A stretch of DNA of 64,000 nucleotides from Neglectibacter timonensis. Its GTDB lineage: Bacteria; Bacillota; Clostridia; Oscillospirales; Acutalibacteraceae. A model generated the notes under the pieces. The model was not told the origin of the DNA. It saw only the letters and a list, made by a program, of their open reading frames with translations, and ran no database searches. Position numbers and translations under genes: made by a program. This document shows positions 17,491 through 26,335 of the stretch, one piece after another (the first letter of the stretch is position 1; the number at the start of each line of letters is the position of its first letter). Location of the stretch: the NCBI RefSeq assembly GCF_900048895.1, contig NZ_LT160639.1, positions 67,001-131,000 on the forward strand. The letters are read 5' to 3'.

Positions 17491-17545
17491 GAAAAACGTC
17501 CGGCAGTCCATACCTACCGAGGCCTAAAGGTATGGACGCCAGACG
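17491..17545 (-). terminator. Long Rho-independent terminator after the GH127 operon
   Basis: On the minus strand, CGTCTGGC-GTCCATACCT pairs with AGGTATGGAC-TGCCGGACG (about 18 bp with one G-U pair and a small bulge) around a 12-nt loop, followed by TTTTT. It lies upstream of the MATE gene start and ends the operon that begins at 20265. Confidence 0.88.
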
Positions 17546-17620
17546 CCGCTTCCCGCCTTACCCGGCGGCAAGGCGCATATCGATATCATTTTGTAGACAG
17601 TGCAAAAACAGGCGGCAGCC

Positions 17621-19462
17621 TCAAACAAACAGCACTGGCAGTTCCGTCATCCGCAGGCTTGTGCAGCCATAGGGGATCAGCTCCAGCTGTTCCGGAAGCG
17701 CCAAGGGCATCCGTTCCGGCTCAATCGCGCATACGCCGTGCTCAAAAGGCCAGTTCACCTGACAGAGCTCCGCTTGTATGGTAATGGGCGGATGGTCATG
17801 GGAAAATGGAATTTCCCCAACGCCATGCTCCTCTGGTAAAAAATTTTCCCCGGCAAATCCGTAGTTCCATGGCGACTCCGCAAAAATTTCATAATCGCAG
17901 TAGGGAAACTTTCTTTCCACTCCGTCCCGCACATATTCCCGCTTCTCCCAGCGTTCCTTTACCGGCAGGCTGTAGAGCAGCGGACCGCGCCACAGGCACG
18001 CCATCCCCCTGGGCCGCGGGGTGAGGCAGCAGGCAAAAGAAAACTCCACCTCCACAGTCTGCACTCCTTCCCAGCAGCGGTGCAGTTCTGTAAACCCGCC
18101 CGTTGATACAGGGTTGCCATCAACTGCTGCGGAAACTGCAAAACCGGGAATCCTGACGGCCAGGGTGAATTCCACAGGCCGCGCCGTCTCGACGGTATAT
18201 TTCAGTTTTCCATGGAAAGGATATTCGGTTTCCAGCCTGCAGGAGACCGGAACGCCTCCAATCTCCGTTTCGGCCCGGCAGGGAACCAAAACCGCGGAGG
18301 CAAGCCCTTTTTCCGTTCTTTGAAAGGCAGAAAGCGCCAGCTTGGGCCATCCCTGGCTGAAATTGGAGGTACAGCAGCCGAAATGGGGTTCCAGGCCGAA
18401 AAGGTGGGACTCTCCACTGTTGGTGCGGAAAACCACATGGTCCTCTGGAAGGATACTGCACTCCGGCTGGTTCGTCATCTGCAGGTATTGATGGGTCCAC
18501 ATATCCTCACTTAGCGTGGCGGGCAGTGCGTTGAAAGCCAAACGCTCCAGCCGGTCTCCCCATTTTGCTCCTCCGCTGACGGAAAGGAGGGTTTCATAGG
18601 AATACATGGTTTCCACAACACCGCACAGCTCAGTCCCCTGAATGGGACTGTCGCCGGAAAGGCATTCGTCCCCGGTAAAATGATCCACTGCCATACTGTG
18701 GTATCGCCGCAGGGTTTCCAACGCCGTTTCCGCATAAGCTTCCGGATCGCCGCCGTGCAGCCGGGATTTCAGAGCTCCCTGCTTCAGGCTCATGGCCAGG
18801 TTTACCACATGGGTGAGATAGGTCCAGCGCCGTTCCGGCTGCTTCGCCCGAAAATCCCGGAACAGCAGCTCATAATTTACGCCCTCCGCCTCCAGCTTTT
18901 GGGCAAGATCCAGAAGCCACTCCTCCCCAGTACGCTCATAAAGCCAAAAAATGGGAATCAAACATTCAAACCAGCGGCTGGACGCCCAATCGAACAGTGT
19001 GTTGTGATCCAAATGACGATCCAGGCTTTTCAGTACGCGCCAGACCGCATTCTGCACTTTCCTGTCCGCATCCCCGGCACAATCCGCATACAGCGTCAGC
19101 ACCTTGGCAATCAGGAACACCGTCCATACATCATAGGCGCCTCTCTCCTCCGGTTTACAGGGGCAGATCCAGCCATCCTCCTCCTGCCGGGAAAGAATGG
19201 CCGAAATATAACGGTCCGCCCGTGCTTTCAGGTCTGCATCCTCCAAAAGGTAAGCCAGAGGGACAAATCCATCCAGCCAGTAGGGCAGCCGTTCCCAGCC
19301 GTCCCTATCGCCGCCCAGCCAGGCGCTGTCGCGCACATCCGGCCAGATCTGGTCCAGATGGCCCGACAAACCGCGGGCCTGGATTTCCAACTGCTCCCTG
19401 AGCCAACCTTCCGGCTTCAGCTCTCTGGCCGTCAGCGGCCTCATATTGATCTCTTTCAGCAT
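17621..19462 (-). CDS. Glycoside hydrolase family 127-like (DUF1680) beta-L-arabinofuranosidase-type enzyme
   Basis: 613 aa from the ATG at 19462, which follows GGAGGAGAGG. It has an all-alpha toroid N-terminal domain and C-terminal beta domains. The cysteine-zinc site of GH127 is visible: Glu278-Leu-Cys280 (GTELCGVVE) and the Cys363-Cys364 pair (HFGCCTSN), one of which should be the nucleophile. No signal peptide is seen, so it should act on imported oligosaccharides in the cytoplasm. It lies 86 nt after a C26 peptidase gene in one operon. GH127 members mostly release arabinofuranose; related families use other sugars, so specificity is open. Confidence 0.85.
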   Translation of the reverse strand: MLKEINMRPLTARELKPEGWLREQLEIQARGLSGHLDQIWPDVRDSAWLGGDRDGWERLPYWLDGFVPLAYLLEDADLKARADRYISAILSRQEEDGWICPCKPEERGAYDVWTVFLIAKVLTLYADCAGDADRKVQNAVWRVLKSLDRHLDHNTLFDWASSRWFECLIPIFWLYERTGEEWLLDLAQKLEAEGVNYELLFRDFRAKQPERRWTYLTHVVNLAMSLKQGALKSRLHGGDPEAYAETALETLRRYHSMAVDHFTGDECLSGDSPIQGTELCGVVETMYSYETLLSVSGGAKWGDRLERLAFNALPATLSEDMWTHQYLQMTNQPECSILPEDHVVFRTNSGESHLFGLEPHFGCCTSNFSQGWPKLALSAFQRTEKGLASAVLVPCRAETEIGGVPVSCRLETEYPFHGKLKYTVETARPVEFTLAVRIPGFAVSAAVDGNPVSTGGFTELHRCWEGVQTVEVEFSFACCLTPRPRGMACLWRGPLLYSLPVKERWEKREYVRDGVERKFPYCDYEIFAESPWNYGFAGENFLPEEHGVGEIPFSHDHPPITIQAELCQVNWPFEHGVCAIEPERMPLALPEQLELIPYGCTSLRMTELPVLFV

Positions 19463-19548
19463 CGATACCTCTCCTCCGATTTTAAAACTGTGCATGCTTT
19501 TTTGCCCGGAAACACCTTTCTTAAGGCATCCGGCGCATAGGCCGGAGA

Positions 19549-20265
19549 TCAAAACCTGTTTTTGCAGGCCGCTACAAACGCCCGAAAAATCTTCCGGCTG
19601 TTTTCATCCGTTTTATAGGAAAACTCAGGATGCCACTGCACTGCCAGGCAGAAAGGATGCTCCGGCAGGTACACTGCTTCCGTCAGCCCGTCAGGCGCGG
19701 CAGCAGCCTCACACAGGCCTTTTCCCAAAGCTTTAATCCCCTGGTGATGATAACTGTTTACGTGAATCTGCTCCTCCCCGACCGCAAGGAACAGCGGGGT
19801 ATCCTGTGCCAGACAGACTGTGTGGGCCGCCTTGTCGTACGGCGGCGTTTCATGGTGCTCCACACCGCTGGGACATTCTGTGGGAATGTCCTGATAAAGC
19901 GTCCCGCCCAGCATGACATTGAACAGCTGCACACCCCGGCAGATCCCCAGCATAGGTTTTTTCGTTGCAAGCACCAGAGGAAACAGTCTGCGTTCCATCT
20001 CATCGCGCTCCGGGCAGAGCGTGCCGCAGGTCTCCCGCCGCTCTTCCCCATAAAATACAGGGTTCAGATCGTGGCCGCCGGGGAACAGAAAACCGTCAAA
20101 AGCTTCAGCATAATAGGCCAATGCGTCGCCTTGCTGTGAGAGAGGCAAAATCACGGGGATTCCGCCAGCCTCATCCACACCCTCCACATAGCCGGGCAGC
20201 ATCCAATAGCTCTCCTTGATTTCATCATACAGGGAAACAATCCCAACCGTAGGTTTTTTCTCCAT
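19549..20265 (-). CDS. Peptidase C26 / gamma-glutamyl amide hydrolase
   Basis: 238 aa from the ATG at 20265, with AAAGGG 8 nt upstream. It is a class I glutamine amidotransferase-like fold. The nucleophile elbow is MLGICRGVQLFN (Cys), the oxyanion region is FLFPGGHDLNP, and the histidine/glutamate pair is in QWHPEF. Relatives such as PuuD hydrolyse gamma-glutamyl-GABA or similar gamma-glutamyl amides. Its coupling with a glycosidase is unusual for PuuD, so the substrate may be different. Confidence 0.9.
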   Translation of the reverse strand: MEKKPTVGIVSLYDEIKESYWMLPGYVEGVDEAGGIPVILPLSQQGDALAYYAEAFDGFLFPGGHDLNPVFYGEERRETCGTLCPERDEMERRLFPLVLATKKPMLGICRGVQLFNVMLGGTLYQDIPTECPSGVEHHETPPYDKAAHTVCLAQDTPLFLAVGEEQIHVNSYHHQGIKALGKGLCEAAAAPDGLTEAVYLPEHPFCLAVQWHPEFSYKTDENSRKIFRAFVAACKNRF

Positions 20266-20335
20266 AAAAAAGCCCTTTCTAAGTGAAACTGCCGAATTCA
20301 CTGGCAGATCTATGCTGCCTATAGAACTACGCCTT

Positions 20336-20363
20336 ATCATATCACAATTTTTTATGATTTCAA
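20336..20363 (-). promoter_or_regulatory. Promoter of the C26-GH127 operon
   Basis: TTGAAA, a 16-nt spacer, then TATGAT on the minus strand, about 70 nt before the start at 20265. Between them lies an imperfect inverted repeat (AACTGCC / GGCAGAT) that might be an operator. Confidence 0.6.
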
Positions 20364-20427
20364 CCATTCTGTTTCTCTATTTTTTGACAGAGTATCGAAG
20401 TATAATCTCTCCCCTTCTCTTTCAGCA

Positions 20428-20458
20428 AAAGAAACGCAGGCAGAAACTTCTGCCTGCG
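20428..20458 (-). terminator. Terminator after the CoA-disulfide reductase fusion gene
   Basis: An 11-bp perfect stem (CGCAGGCAGAA / TTCTGCCTGCG) with a very short loop, then TTTCTTTT on the minus strand. It lies about 45 nt after the stop at 20504. Confidence 0.85.
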
Positions 20459-20503
20459 CTTTTTGCCTTACACATACAAATCAATCAGAGAAAATTTTAC
20501 CTC

Positions 20504-23095
20504 TCAGCAGGTAGCTCCGCCCTTCAGGTGCTTCTGTGCCGAAAGATTCTCCGATTTACGTTGCAGCAGTCCGTCGCTCAAAAGCTGCTCCTGCACCGCT
20601 TCAAAACCCAGACGGTCAATGGTATCTGCAAAACGCTCACCTGTAATCCCCTGCTCTCTGAACAACAAGATCGCCTTTTCAATCACATCGAGGACTTCTT
20701 CCTTGCTGGTGAACACCCGGTCCAGATATCTTCCGTGGGCTACCTTCTTCCCCCAGCGACCGCCGATATACACACGATAGCCGTCTGTATAATTCATCAG
20801 TGCATTGAAGGGACATTTGCCCACGCATCTGCCGCAATGATTGCATTGGGCCTGATCAATTACCAGCTTCCCGTCTACCATTTTTGCCACCTTGATGGGA
20901 CAGGCATTCTCCACCTGACACACTTTGCAGCCGCGGCAGTTTTCCGCTTCCAATTCCGGAACTCGCTGGCCGACGACGCCTAAATCGTTCAGATCCGGTT
21001 TCACACAGTTATTGGGACAGCCGCCCACCGCAATCTTAAATTTATGCGGCAGCATCACATTGTGATAGCCGCGGTAAAAGCGTTCGTGAATCTCTTCAGA
21101 AAGCTCAAAGGTATCAATAAGGCCATACTGGCAGGTTGTACCCTTGCAGGAAACCACAGGACGTACCTTGGAACCGGTGCCGCCGGTTTCCAGGCCGGCT
21201 TTCGCCAGATGTTCCCGAAGCGGCTCCACATTGTCATAGGGAACACCCTGAATCTCGACAGTGAGCCGGGAGGTCATGGCGATTTCTCCTGTGCCGTAAA
21301 GCTCGGCCGCCTCTGTGATGGCACGGTTTTCCTCTGCAGTGACCTTGCCGTTGCGCGTGATCACACGGGCATTGAAGCGATCCTGTGTACGCTTGTCAAA
21401 GAGGAAGCCCAAACCTTTGACGCGTGTGATCTCTTCCGGAGAAACCGCTGCGCCAGGCGCCCCTACCCGCACTTCATTAAAGTAGGAAGCGCCTTCCAAT
21501 ACTACTGTATTGGTGTAGCCAAAATAGCGCAGGCGGTTCTGCAGAAAATATGCCCTTTTCCCTCTGTTGCAGACCAGCAGCAGCTTATCCTCCTTATCCA
21601 AACCCTCTATAGGACCGTTCACCTTACCCAGATCCACATGAAGAGCGCCGCGGATGGACGGCTCCTGTCCAACGTCAATCACGCGGTATCCCTCTGCCTT
21701 GCCCGCCGCGTATTCTGCCGGCGTCATACTGATGAGATCGCCGCCGAGCTTGTTTTCCAGGATGTAAACCGCCTGTACGAAGGGATGGATTGCCGTGGAA
21801 AACGGAGGCGCATAGGCAAAATCCATATTGTCAAAGTCCTCCAGAACAGCGCCCATGGAAATTCCCAGCACTGCGATATCGGTCATCTTATCCACAGCTC
21901 CGGTACCCAACACCTGCGCACCCAACAGCCTGCGGGTTTTTTTGTCCGCGATCAGCTTTGTGATGAAGTAATCTGACCCGGGATAATAGTGAGCCTTATC
22001 ATCTGTAACCGCTACCACGGTCTCCACATCAAAGCCCGCTTCCCGTGCAGCGGCTTCCGTCAGGCCAGTCCTGCCGCAGTTGAGGCCGGGCAGTTTGACA
22101 ACGCCCGTTCCCAGAACGCCGGGATAGCACTTTTCCTTCCCCGCCAGAGTCTGAGCTAGGGTTCGTCCCTCCATATTGGCGGATGAGCCCATGGGGGACC
22201 ACTGCGGCGCACCGGTAAGCCGGTTTTTCACCATCGCGCAGTCGCCCACCGCATAGATGTCCGGCAGGTTTGTGCGAAGGCCTCCGTCTGTAAGGATCGT
22301 TCCTTTAAACATTTCCAAACCGGTTTCTGCCAAAAAGCCGGTATTGGGACGGATACCTGCAGAAAGCACCACTATCTCACAGGGTAGTGTCCCCGCTGAG
22401 GTACGTACATCGGAAACTTGATTATCACCCAAAATTGCCTCAGCCTTGGTGCCGGTAATTACCCGGATCCCATTTTTCTGCAGATGCCGCTTGACATAAC
22501 CTGCCATTTCCGGGTCCAGCACGTTGGGGAGAAGCTGAGAAGCAAAATCGATCACCGTCACCGAAATCCCGCGGTCCTTCAGGTTTTCCGCCACCTCAAG
22601 GCCAATAAAGCCGCCGCCTACCACGACAGCCCGTTTCACATTTTTCTCTTCCAAATATGCCCGCATACCGATGGCGTCATCCGGGGTACGCATGGTGAAT
22701 ACGCCAGACAGCTCTACCCCTTCTACCGGCGGCACCGACGCGGAAGCGCCCGTGGCAATCACCAAAGAATCATAGTCATAGACTTCATCTTCCCCGGTCT
22801 CCAGATTTTTTGCCGTCACCGTTTTAGCTTCACTGTCCAGCGCGACGGCTTCCCTGAGCGTATATACGGTCACACCGGTCAACGCTGCATATTTTTCCGG
22901 GGTGTTAACAATGAGGTCGCCCCTCTCTTCGATAACGCCGCCCACATAATAGGGCAGCCCGCAGCCGGCATAGGAGATATCTGCGCTCTTGGTGATCAAT
23001 GTCACCTGTGCGCTTCTATCCTCCCGCTTCAGCTTGGCTGCCGCTTTGGTTCCGGCGGCCACCCCTCCCAGTATCAGTACCTTCATGCTCTTCAT
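20504..23095 (-). CDS. CoA-disulfide reductase-rhodanese-siroheme reductase-ferredoxin fusion protein
   Basis: 863 aa with four modules. Residues 1 to about 450 are a pyridine-nucleotide disulfide oxidoreductase: GxGxxG-like VLILGGVAAGTKAAA, active Cys45 (SYAGCGLPYY), NAD loop VVVGGGFIGLEVAE and FAD motif DIYAVGDCA. Residues about 455-545 are a rhodanese domain with Cys509 (VCNRGKRA). Residues about 600-715 are a nitrite/sulfite reductase-like half with Fe-S/siroheme cysteines 650, 655, 693 and 697. Residues 720-761 carry two 4Fe-4S motifs. It is likely a cytoplasmic NAD(P)H enzyme handling persulfide, polysulfide or sulfite. It overlaps the DUF134 gene by 4 nt (ATGA), so it is probably translationally coupled. 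Confidence 0.9.
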   Translation of the reverse strand: MKSMKVLILGGVAAGTKAAAKLKREDRSAQVTLITKSADISYAGCGLPYYVGGVIEERGDLIVNTPEKYAALTGVTVYTLREAVALDSEAKTVTAKNLETGEDEVYDYDSLVIATGASASVPPVEGVELSGVFTMRTPDDAIGMRAYLEEKNVKRAVVVGGGFIGLEVAENLKDRGISVTVIDFASQLLPNVLDPEMAGYVKRHLQKNGIRVITGTKAEAILGDNQVSDVRTSAGTLPCEIVVLSAGIRPNTGFLAETGLEMFKGTILTDGGLRTNLPDIYAVGDCAMVKNRLTGAPQWSPMGSSANMEGRTLAQTLAGKEKCYPGVLGTGVVKLPGLNCGRTGLTEAAAREAGFDVETVVAVTDDKAHYYPGSDYFITKLIADKKTRRLLGAQVLGTGAVDKMTDIAVLGISMGAVLEDFDNMDFAYAPPFSTAIHPFVQAVYILENKLGGDLISMTPAEYAAGKAEGYRVIDVGQEPSIRGALHVDLGKVNGPIEGLDKEDKLLLVCNRGKRAYFLQNRLRYFGYTNTVVLEGASYFNEVRVGAPGAAVSPEEITRVKGLGFLFDKRTQDRFNARVITRNGKVTAEENRAITEAAELYGTGEIAMTSRLTVEIQGVPYDNVEPLREHLAKAGLETGGTGSKVRPVVSCKGTTCQYGLIDTFELSEEIHERFYRGYHNVMLPHKFKIAVGGCPNNCVKPDLNDLGVVGQRVPELEAENCRGCKVCQVENACPIKVAKMVDGKLVIDQAQCNHCGRCVGKCPFNALMNYTDGYRVYIGGRWGKKVAHGRYLDRVFTSKEEVLDVIEKAILLFREQGITGERFADTIDRLGFEAVQEQLLSDGLLQRKSENLSAQKHLKGGATC

Positions 23096-23442
23096 TCCAC
23101 CTTTTCCCTTTGCCTATGACAGCAGTTTATCTCATTTTTACATTCCGGCTTCATCTGCCGGCAGACCATTACGTCGCCCCCTTCGATGACGATACGCCTG
23201 CCAAAAACCATGGCTTCCGCGATCTTCCGACGGGCATCCTCATAGATCCGCGTCACCGTAGTCCGGGAAATATTCATACGCGCAGCACACTGTTCCTGCG
23301 TAAATTTTTTATAGTCCAACAGCCGGATGACCTCAAACGCATCCACTCCCAAAACAACGCAGCTCTCACTCCCCCCCGCGGGCACGAACTCCGTCACTTG
23401 GGGCATCGAACAGATGTTACGGCACTTATTTGGCCTTGCCAA
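23092..23442 (-). CDS. DUF134 family DNA-binding protein
   Basis: 116 aa from a TTG at 23442, behind GAGGTGAGG; an adjacent TTG at 23445 is also possible. The N-terminus MARPNKCRNICSMPQ matches the DUF134 start, and a helix-turn-helix follows (FTQEQCAARMNISRTTVTRI). A Cys-rich tail (VCRQMKPECKNEINCC) could bind a metal or cluster. It is the first gene in the operon with the reductase fusion, and is probably its regulator; this is inference from position. Confidence 0.85.
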   Translation of the reverse strand: MARPNKCRNICSMPQVTEFVPAGGSESCVVLGVDAFEVIRLLDYKKFTQEQCAARMNISRTTVTRIYEDARRKIAEAMVFGRRIVIEGGDVMVCRQMKPECKNEINCCHRQREKVE

Positions 23443-23515
23443 CAAACCTCACCTCGCTTTAAAAGCTTGCATTATCATACAGCGATTATGAACATATGTC
23501 AATAATAATTTTATG

Positions 23516-23555
23516 GAATAAAAAAACTTCCCGCCCACTAACAAGGCGGAAAGTT
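23516..23555 (-). terminator. Terminator after the membrane-protein gene
   Basis: A 12-bp stem with one G-U pair (AAACTTTCCGCC / GGCGGGAAGTTT on the minus strand) and a 9-nt loop, then a run of T. The 3' flank on the plus strand is also T-rich, so it might work both ways. Confidence 0.85.
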
Positions 23556-23575
23556 TTTACTTTCGGCAAATCTTT

Positions 23576-24520
23576 TCAATTAGGGCGGAATCTCCGTCCT
23601 CCCCGGGACTTCTTCTCTTCTCCTGCCTTTTGTCCGGAAGAGACCTCACGCTCCCGGCCAGCGATGCGCTGCGGTCCGCTTTTTGGAGTACGGCGCAGGC
23701 TGTACTTCCGGAACGTGACCAGAAATACCAACAAGAAAAAGGCCACCCCCAAACTAGAGAGCTGCGTCATAGCAGGAATTTCTCCGGAGTAACTCTTTCC
23801 CAAAAGCAACAGAGCCAAATTTGCAAAGGAATAGGTAACCGTGAAAATCACCGCGCAAATCCCTGCAACAAAAAGACGTTTAGCCGCGCCTTCTTCATCC
23901 ACACCAGCCAATAACTTGCACAGATAAAACAGCGCCAGAAGGGTAGATGCGCCGCCGATCACAGCAAAAAAGTTCTCCACAAAGGAGGAAGATTTGGCAT
24001 AGAACACATAGACCAGCACCAGATAGGCCACACCCCAGACGACGGCGGCCAGATAGAGCAGAGGCACGCGGGCCAGATTATTTTTCCCCTGGAAAAACCC
24101 CAGAGACACATAGAACTGTATTACCCCAAACAGCAGGCATGCAACAATGAAAGCCACATGGATCGCACCGCGCTTGGTGGAATCATAGGCGGAGGCGCCC
24201 GTTTTCTGGTAGTTCATATAATCCAGGAACTGGAGTACTGAAGAGGCCAAAAGCGCCGCGCCCGACAACACGGAAACCACCCCCAGCGCCGTATTTTTTC
24301 GGGGCACATAGGGCCCGAAATACCGGCGGGATCTGAAGCACATCACGCAGGCGAGAAGGCTCGAAATCACCACAAAGCCCAGACAAATCCAGGCCATAAG
24401 GCCATTGTCCGTATAGAAGCCGGTTTCATAATCATAAAAAAACAACATCTGCACCACTCGCAGAAGCACTCCGCCTGCAAAACCCACACAGGTGACCTTT
24501 AATGCGTTGCCAACATTCAT
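23576..24520 (-). CDS. Multi-pass membrane protein, function unknown
   Basis: 314 aa from the ATG at 24520, chosen because AAGG is 10 nt upstream; a second ATG three codons earlier overlaps that site. About eight hydrophobic segments are spread over residues 8-270, with short charged loops. The C-terminal 40 residues are strongly basic (RRTPKSGPQRIAGRE, KSRGGRRFRPN) and probably cytoplasmic. No family motif is recognised. It is a single-gene unit with its own terminator. Confidence 0.75.
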   Translation of the reverse strand: MNVGNALKVTCVGFAGGVLLRVVQMLFFYDYETGFYTDNGLMAWICLGFVVISSLLACVMCFRSRRYFGPYVPRKNTALGVVSVLSGAALLASSVLQFLDYMNYQKTGASAYDSTKRGAIHVAFIVACLLFGVIQFYVSLGFFQGKNNLARVPLLYLAAVVWGVAYLVLVYVFYAKSSSFVENFFAVIGGASTLLALFYLCKLLAGVDEEGAAKRLFVAGICAVIFTVTYSFANLALLLLGKSYSGEIPAMTQLSSLGVAFFLLVFLVTFRKYSLRRTPKSGPQRIAGREREVSSGQKAGEEKKSRGGRRFRPN

Positions 24521-24637
24521 ACCATCCATTCCTTGTCTATGAAATCCCGAAGGAATATTATTTTTTTCGGATAAAAGAGATTATAGCATAAATCGGTCCG
24601 CTTTCCAATAGTTTTTTCCAAGGGAGAAAGACATGCA

Positions 24638-24677
24638 TAGAAAAGCCGCCCGAAGGGAAACAAGCCCTTGGAGCGGC
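24638..24677 (-). terminator. Terminator after gltA
   Basis: A stem of 12-13 bp with an internal mismatch (GCCGCTCCAAGGG / CCCTTCGGGCGGC) and a 7-nt loop, then TTTTCT on the minus strand. Confidence 0.75.
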
Positions 24678-24697
24678 AAACCCGTCAAACTTTCAAA

Positions 24698-26065
24698 TCA
24701 ACGCTGGCTCAGCGGAACATAACGCTGGTTCTGGGGCAGCGCCCGATAAGCCGGACGCATAATACGGCCGCCGGTGGTCAATTCCTCGATACGATGCGCA
24801 CACCAGCCCGCGATACGGGAGACTGCAAACATCGGGGTAAACAGCTCCTCCGGGATACCCAACATCTCATAGATCAATCCCGAATAGAAATCCACATTGG
24901 CACTGATGACCTTGGAGTTTCCGGTGACCCGCTGGAACGCCTCTGGAGACAGCCTTTCCACCAACTCGTACAAGGCAAGCTTGTCGCCGAATCCTTTTTC
25001 CTCCGCCAAGCCCTTGGCCTTGGATTTCAGGATAACCGCCCTGGGGTCTGACAGCGTATAGATCGCGTGGCCCAACCCATAAATCAGGCCGCTGTGGTCC
25101 GCCGCCTCCCCTTTCAGGATTTTTTCCAGGTAACGGCCCACCTCGTCTTCATCCTTCCAATCCTTCACGTGCTCCATTACATCGTCCATCATCATGCGGA
25201 CCCGATGGTTTGCGCCGCCATGCTTGAAGCCCTTCAGTGAACCGATAGCCGCGCCTATGGCCGAATAAATATCGGTCCCCGCAGAGGTGAGCACCCGGGT
25301 GGTAAAGGTGGAATTGTTGCCGCCGCCGTGCTCTGCATGGAGTACCATACAAAGATCGAGAAGCCGAGCTTCTTCCTTCGTAAACTTCCGATCAGGGCGC
25401 AAAGCGTTCAAAATAGCTTCGGCTGTACAGTGGCCCTGTTCAAAGGGGTGAAAGAACATGCTTTCCTTATCAAAATGACGGCGCTTTACCTGATAAGCAT
25501 AGGACATGATGGCTGGAAGCCGGGCGATCAGGGAAATGCTTTGCCGCATGTTATTTTCGAGAGAGAGATCGTCCGGATCGTCGTCATAAGAATAGAGACC
25601 CAGTACGGAACGGGCCAGCTTGTTCATAACATCCTTGGAAGGCGTCTTGATAATCAGATCCTCGGGGAAATATTCCGGCAGTTCCCGGTTGTCATACAGC
25701 AGGCCGCAAATACGGTCAAACTGTCTGCGATTGGGCAGCTTGCCGAAAATGAGCAGCCAGACTACTTCTTCGAAGCCAAACCTGTCTTCCTTTTCACAGC
25801 CTGCCACAATATCGGATACGCTGATGCCGCGGTACGTAAGCTTTCCTTCATCCGGTATTTTATCGCCATCCGCAATCAGATACCCATGCACATTGCACAC
25901 ATGGGTCAGCCCCGCCATTACGCCGGTGCCGTCCGCATTGCGCAGGCCGCGCTTTACCCGGTTCTGTTCATACTCTTCCTTTGTAATCATGTTGTGCGCA
26001 CGATACTCCTCACACAACTCCTGAATCGTCGTACTGGTGCTGCTCTCATTGTTGAGCCGCTGCAT
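24698..26065 (-). CDS. gltA: Citrate synthase
   Basis: 455 aa. The catalytic residues are visible: the first histidine in HAEHGGGNNSTF, the second in GLGHAIYTLSDPRA, and the aspartate in ISANVDFYSGL. The long N-terminal segment before CNVHGYLIADG is typical of a clostridial subgroup. It condenses acetyl-CoA with oxaloacetate to feed 2-oxoglutarate and glutamate synthesis in an anaerobe. No aconitase or isocitrate dehydrogenase is next to it. A clear promoter lies upstream, and the ribosome binding site is AAAGGCGGGGG. Confidence 0.96.
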   Translation of the reverse strand: MQRLNNESSTSTTIQELCEEYRAHNMITKEEYEQNRVKRGLRNADGTGVMAGLTHVCNVHGYLIADGDKIPDEGKLTYRGISVSDIVAGCEKEDRFGFEEVVWLLIFGKLPNRRQFDRICGLLYDNRELPEYFPEDLIIKTPSKDVMNKLARSVLGLYSYDDDPDDLSLENNMRQSISLIARLPAIMSYAYQVKRRHFDKESMFFHPFEQGHCTAEAILNALRPDRKFTKEEARLLDLCMVLHAEHGGGNNSTFTTRVLTSAGTDIYSAIGAAIGSLKGFKHGGANHRVRMMMDDVMEHVKDWKDEDEVGRYLEKILKGEAADHSGLIYGLGHAIYTLSDPRAVILKSKAKGLAEEKGFGDKLALYELVERLSPEAFQRVTGNSKVISANVDFYSGLIYEMLGIPEELFTPMFAVSRIAGWCAHRIEELTTGGRIMRPAYRALPQNQRYVPLSQR

Positions 26066-26184
26066 AATGCACCCCCGCCTTTCACCAATAATTTTCTAAC
26101 CGGCCCCCTCCGCCCGCAAAACGAGTCAGAACGTTCTGGTTCCATACGCTTTCTAAAAATTTTAAAAGAAAAAAATGTAGATTG

Positions 26185-26213
26185 ATTTTACTGCAATCCA
26201 TTCAACAAGTCAA
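26185..26213 (-). promoter_or_regulatory. Sigma-A promoter for gltA
   Basis: TTGACT, a 17-nt spacer, TAAAAT on the minus strand, about 120 nt before gltA. The rest of the 270-bp gap up to spoIID is AT-rich; I see no certain sporulation-type promoter in it. Confidence 0.75.
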
Positions 26214-26335
26214 CCCGTTTTGCAATTTAAATTACATTGACTTTCATTTCTCTCCCTAAAAATTCAATATCATAATAAAAATCCCGAGATACATGCATAA
26301 TTCAAAAACAAATCATGTAAAAGGAGATTGATCAC

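Noticed and set aside
17491-17545. Operator or riboswitch before the MATE gene
   Set aside because: The strong stem is followed by T residues on the minus strand just where the GH127 operon should end, so a terminator is the simpler reading.
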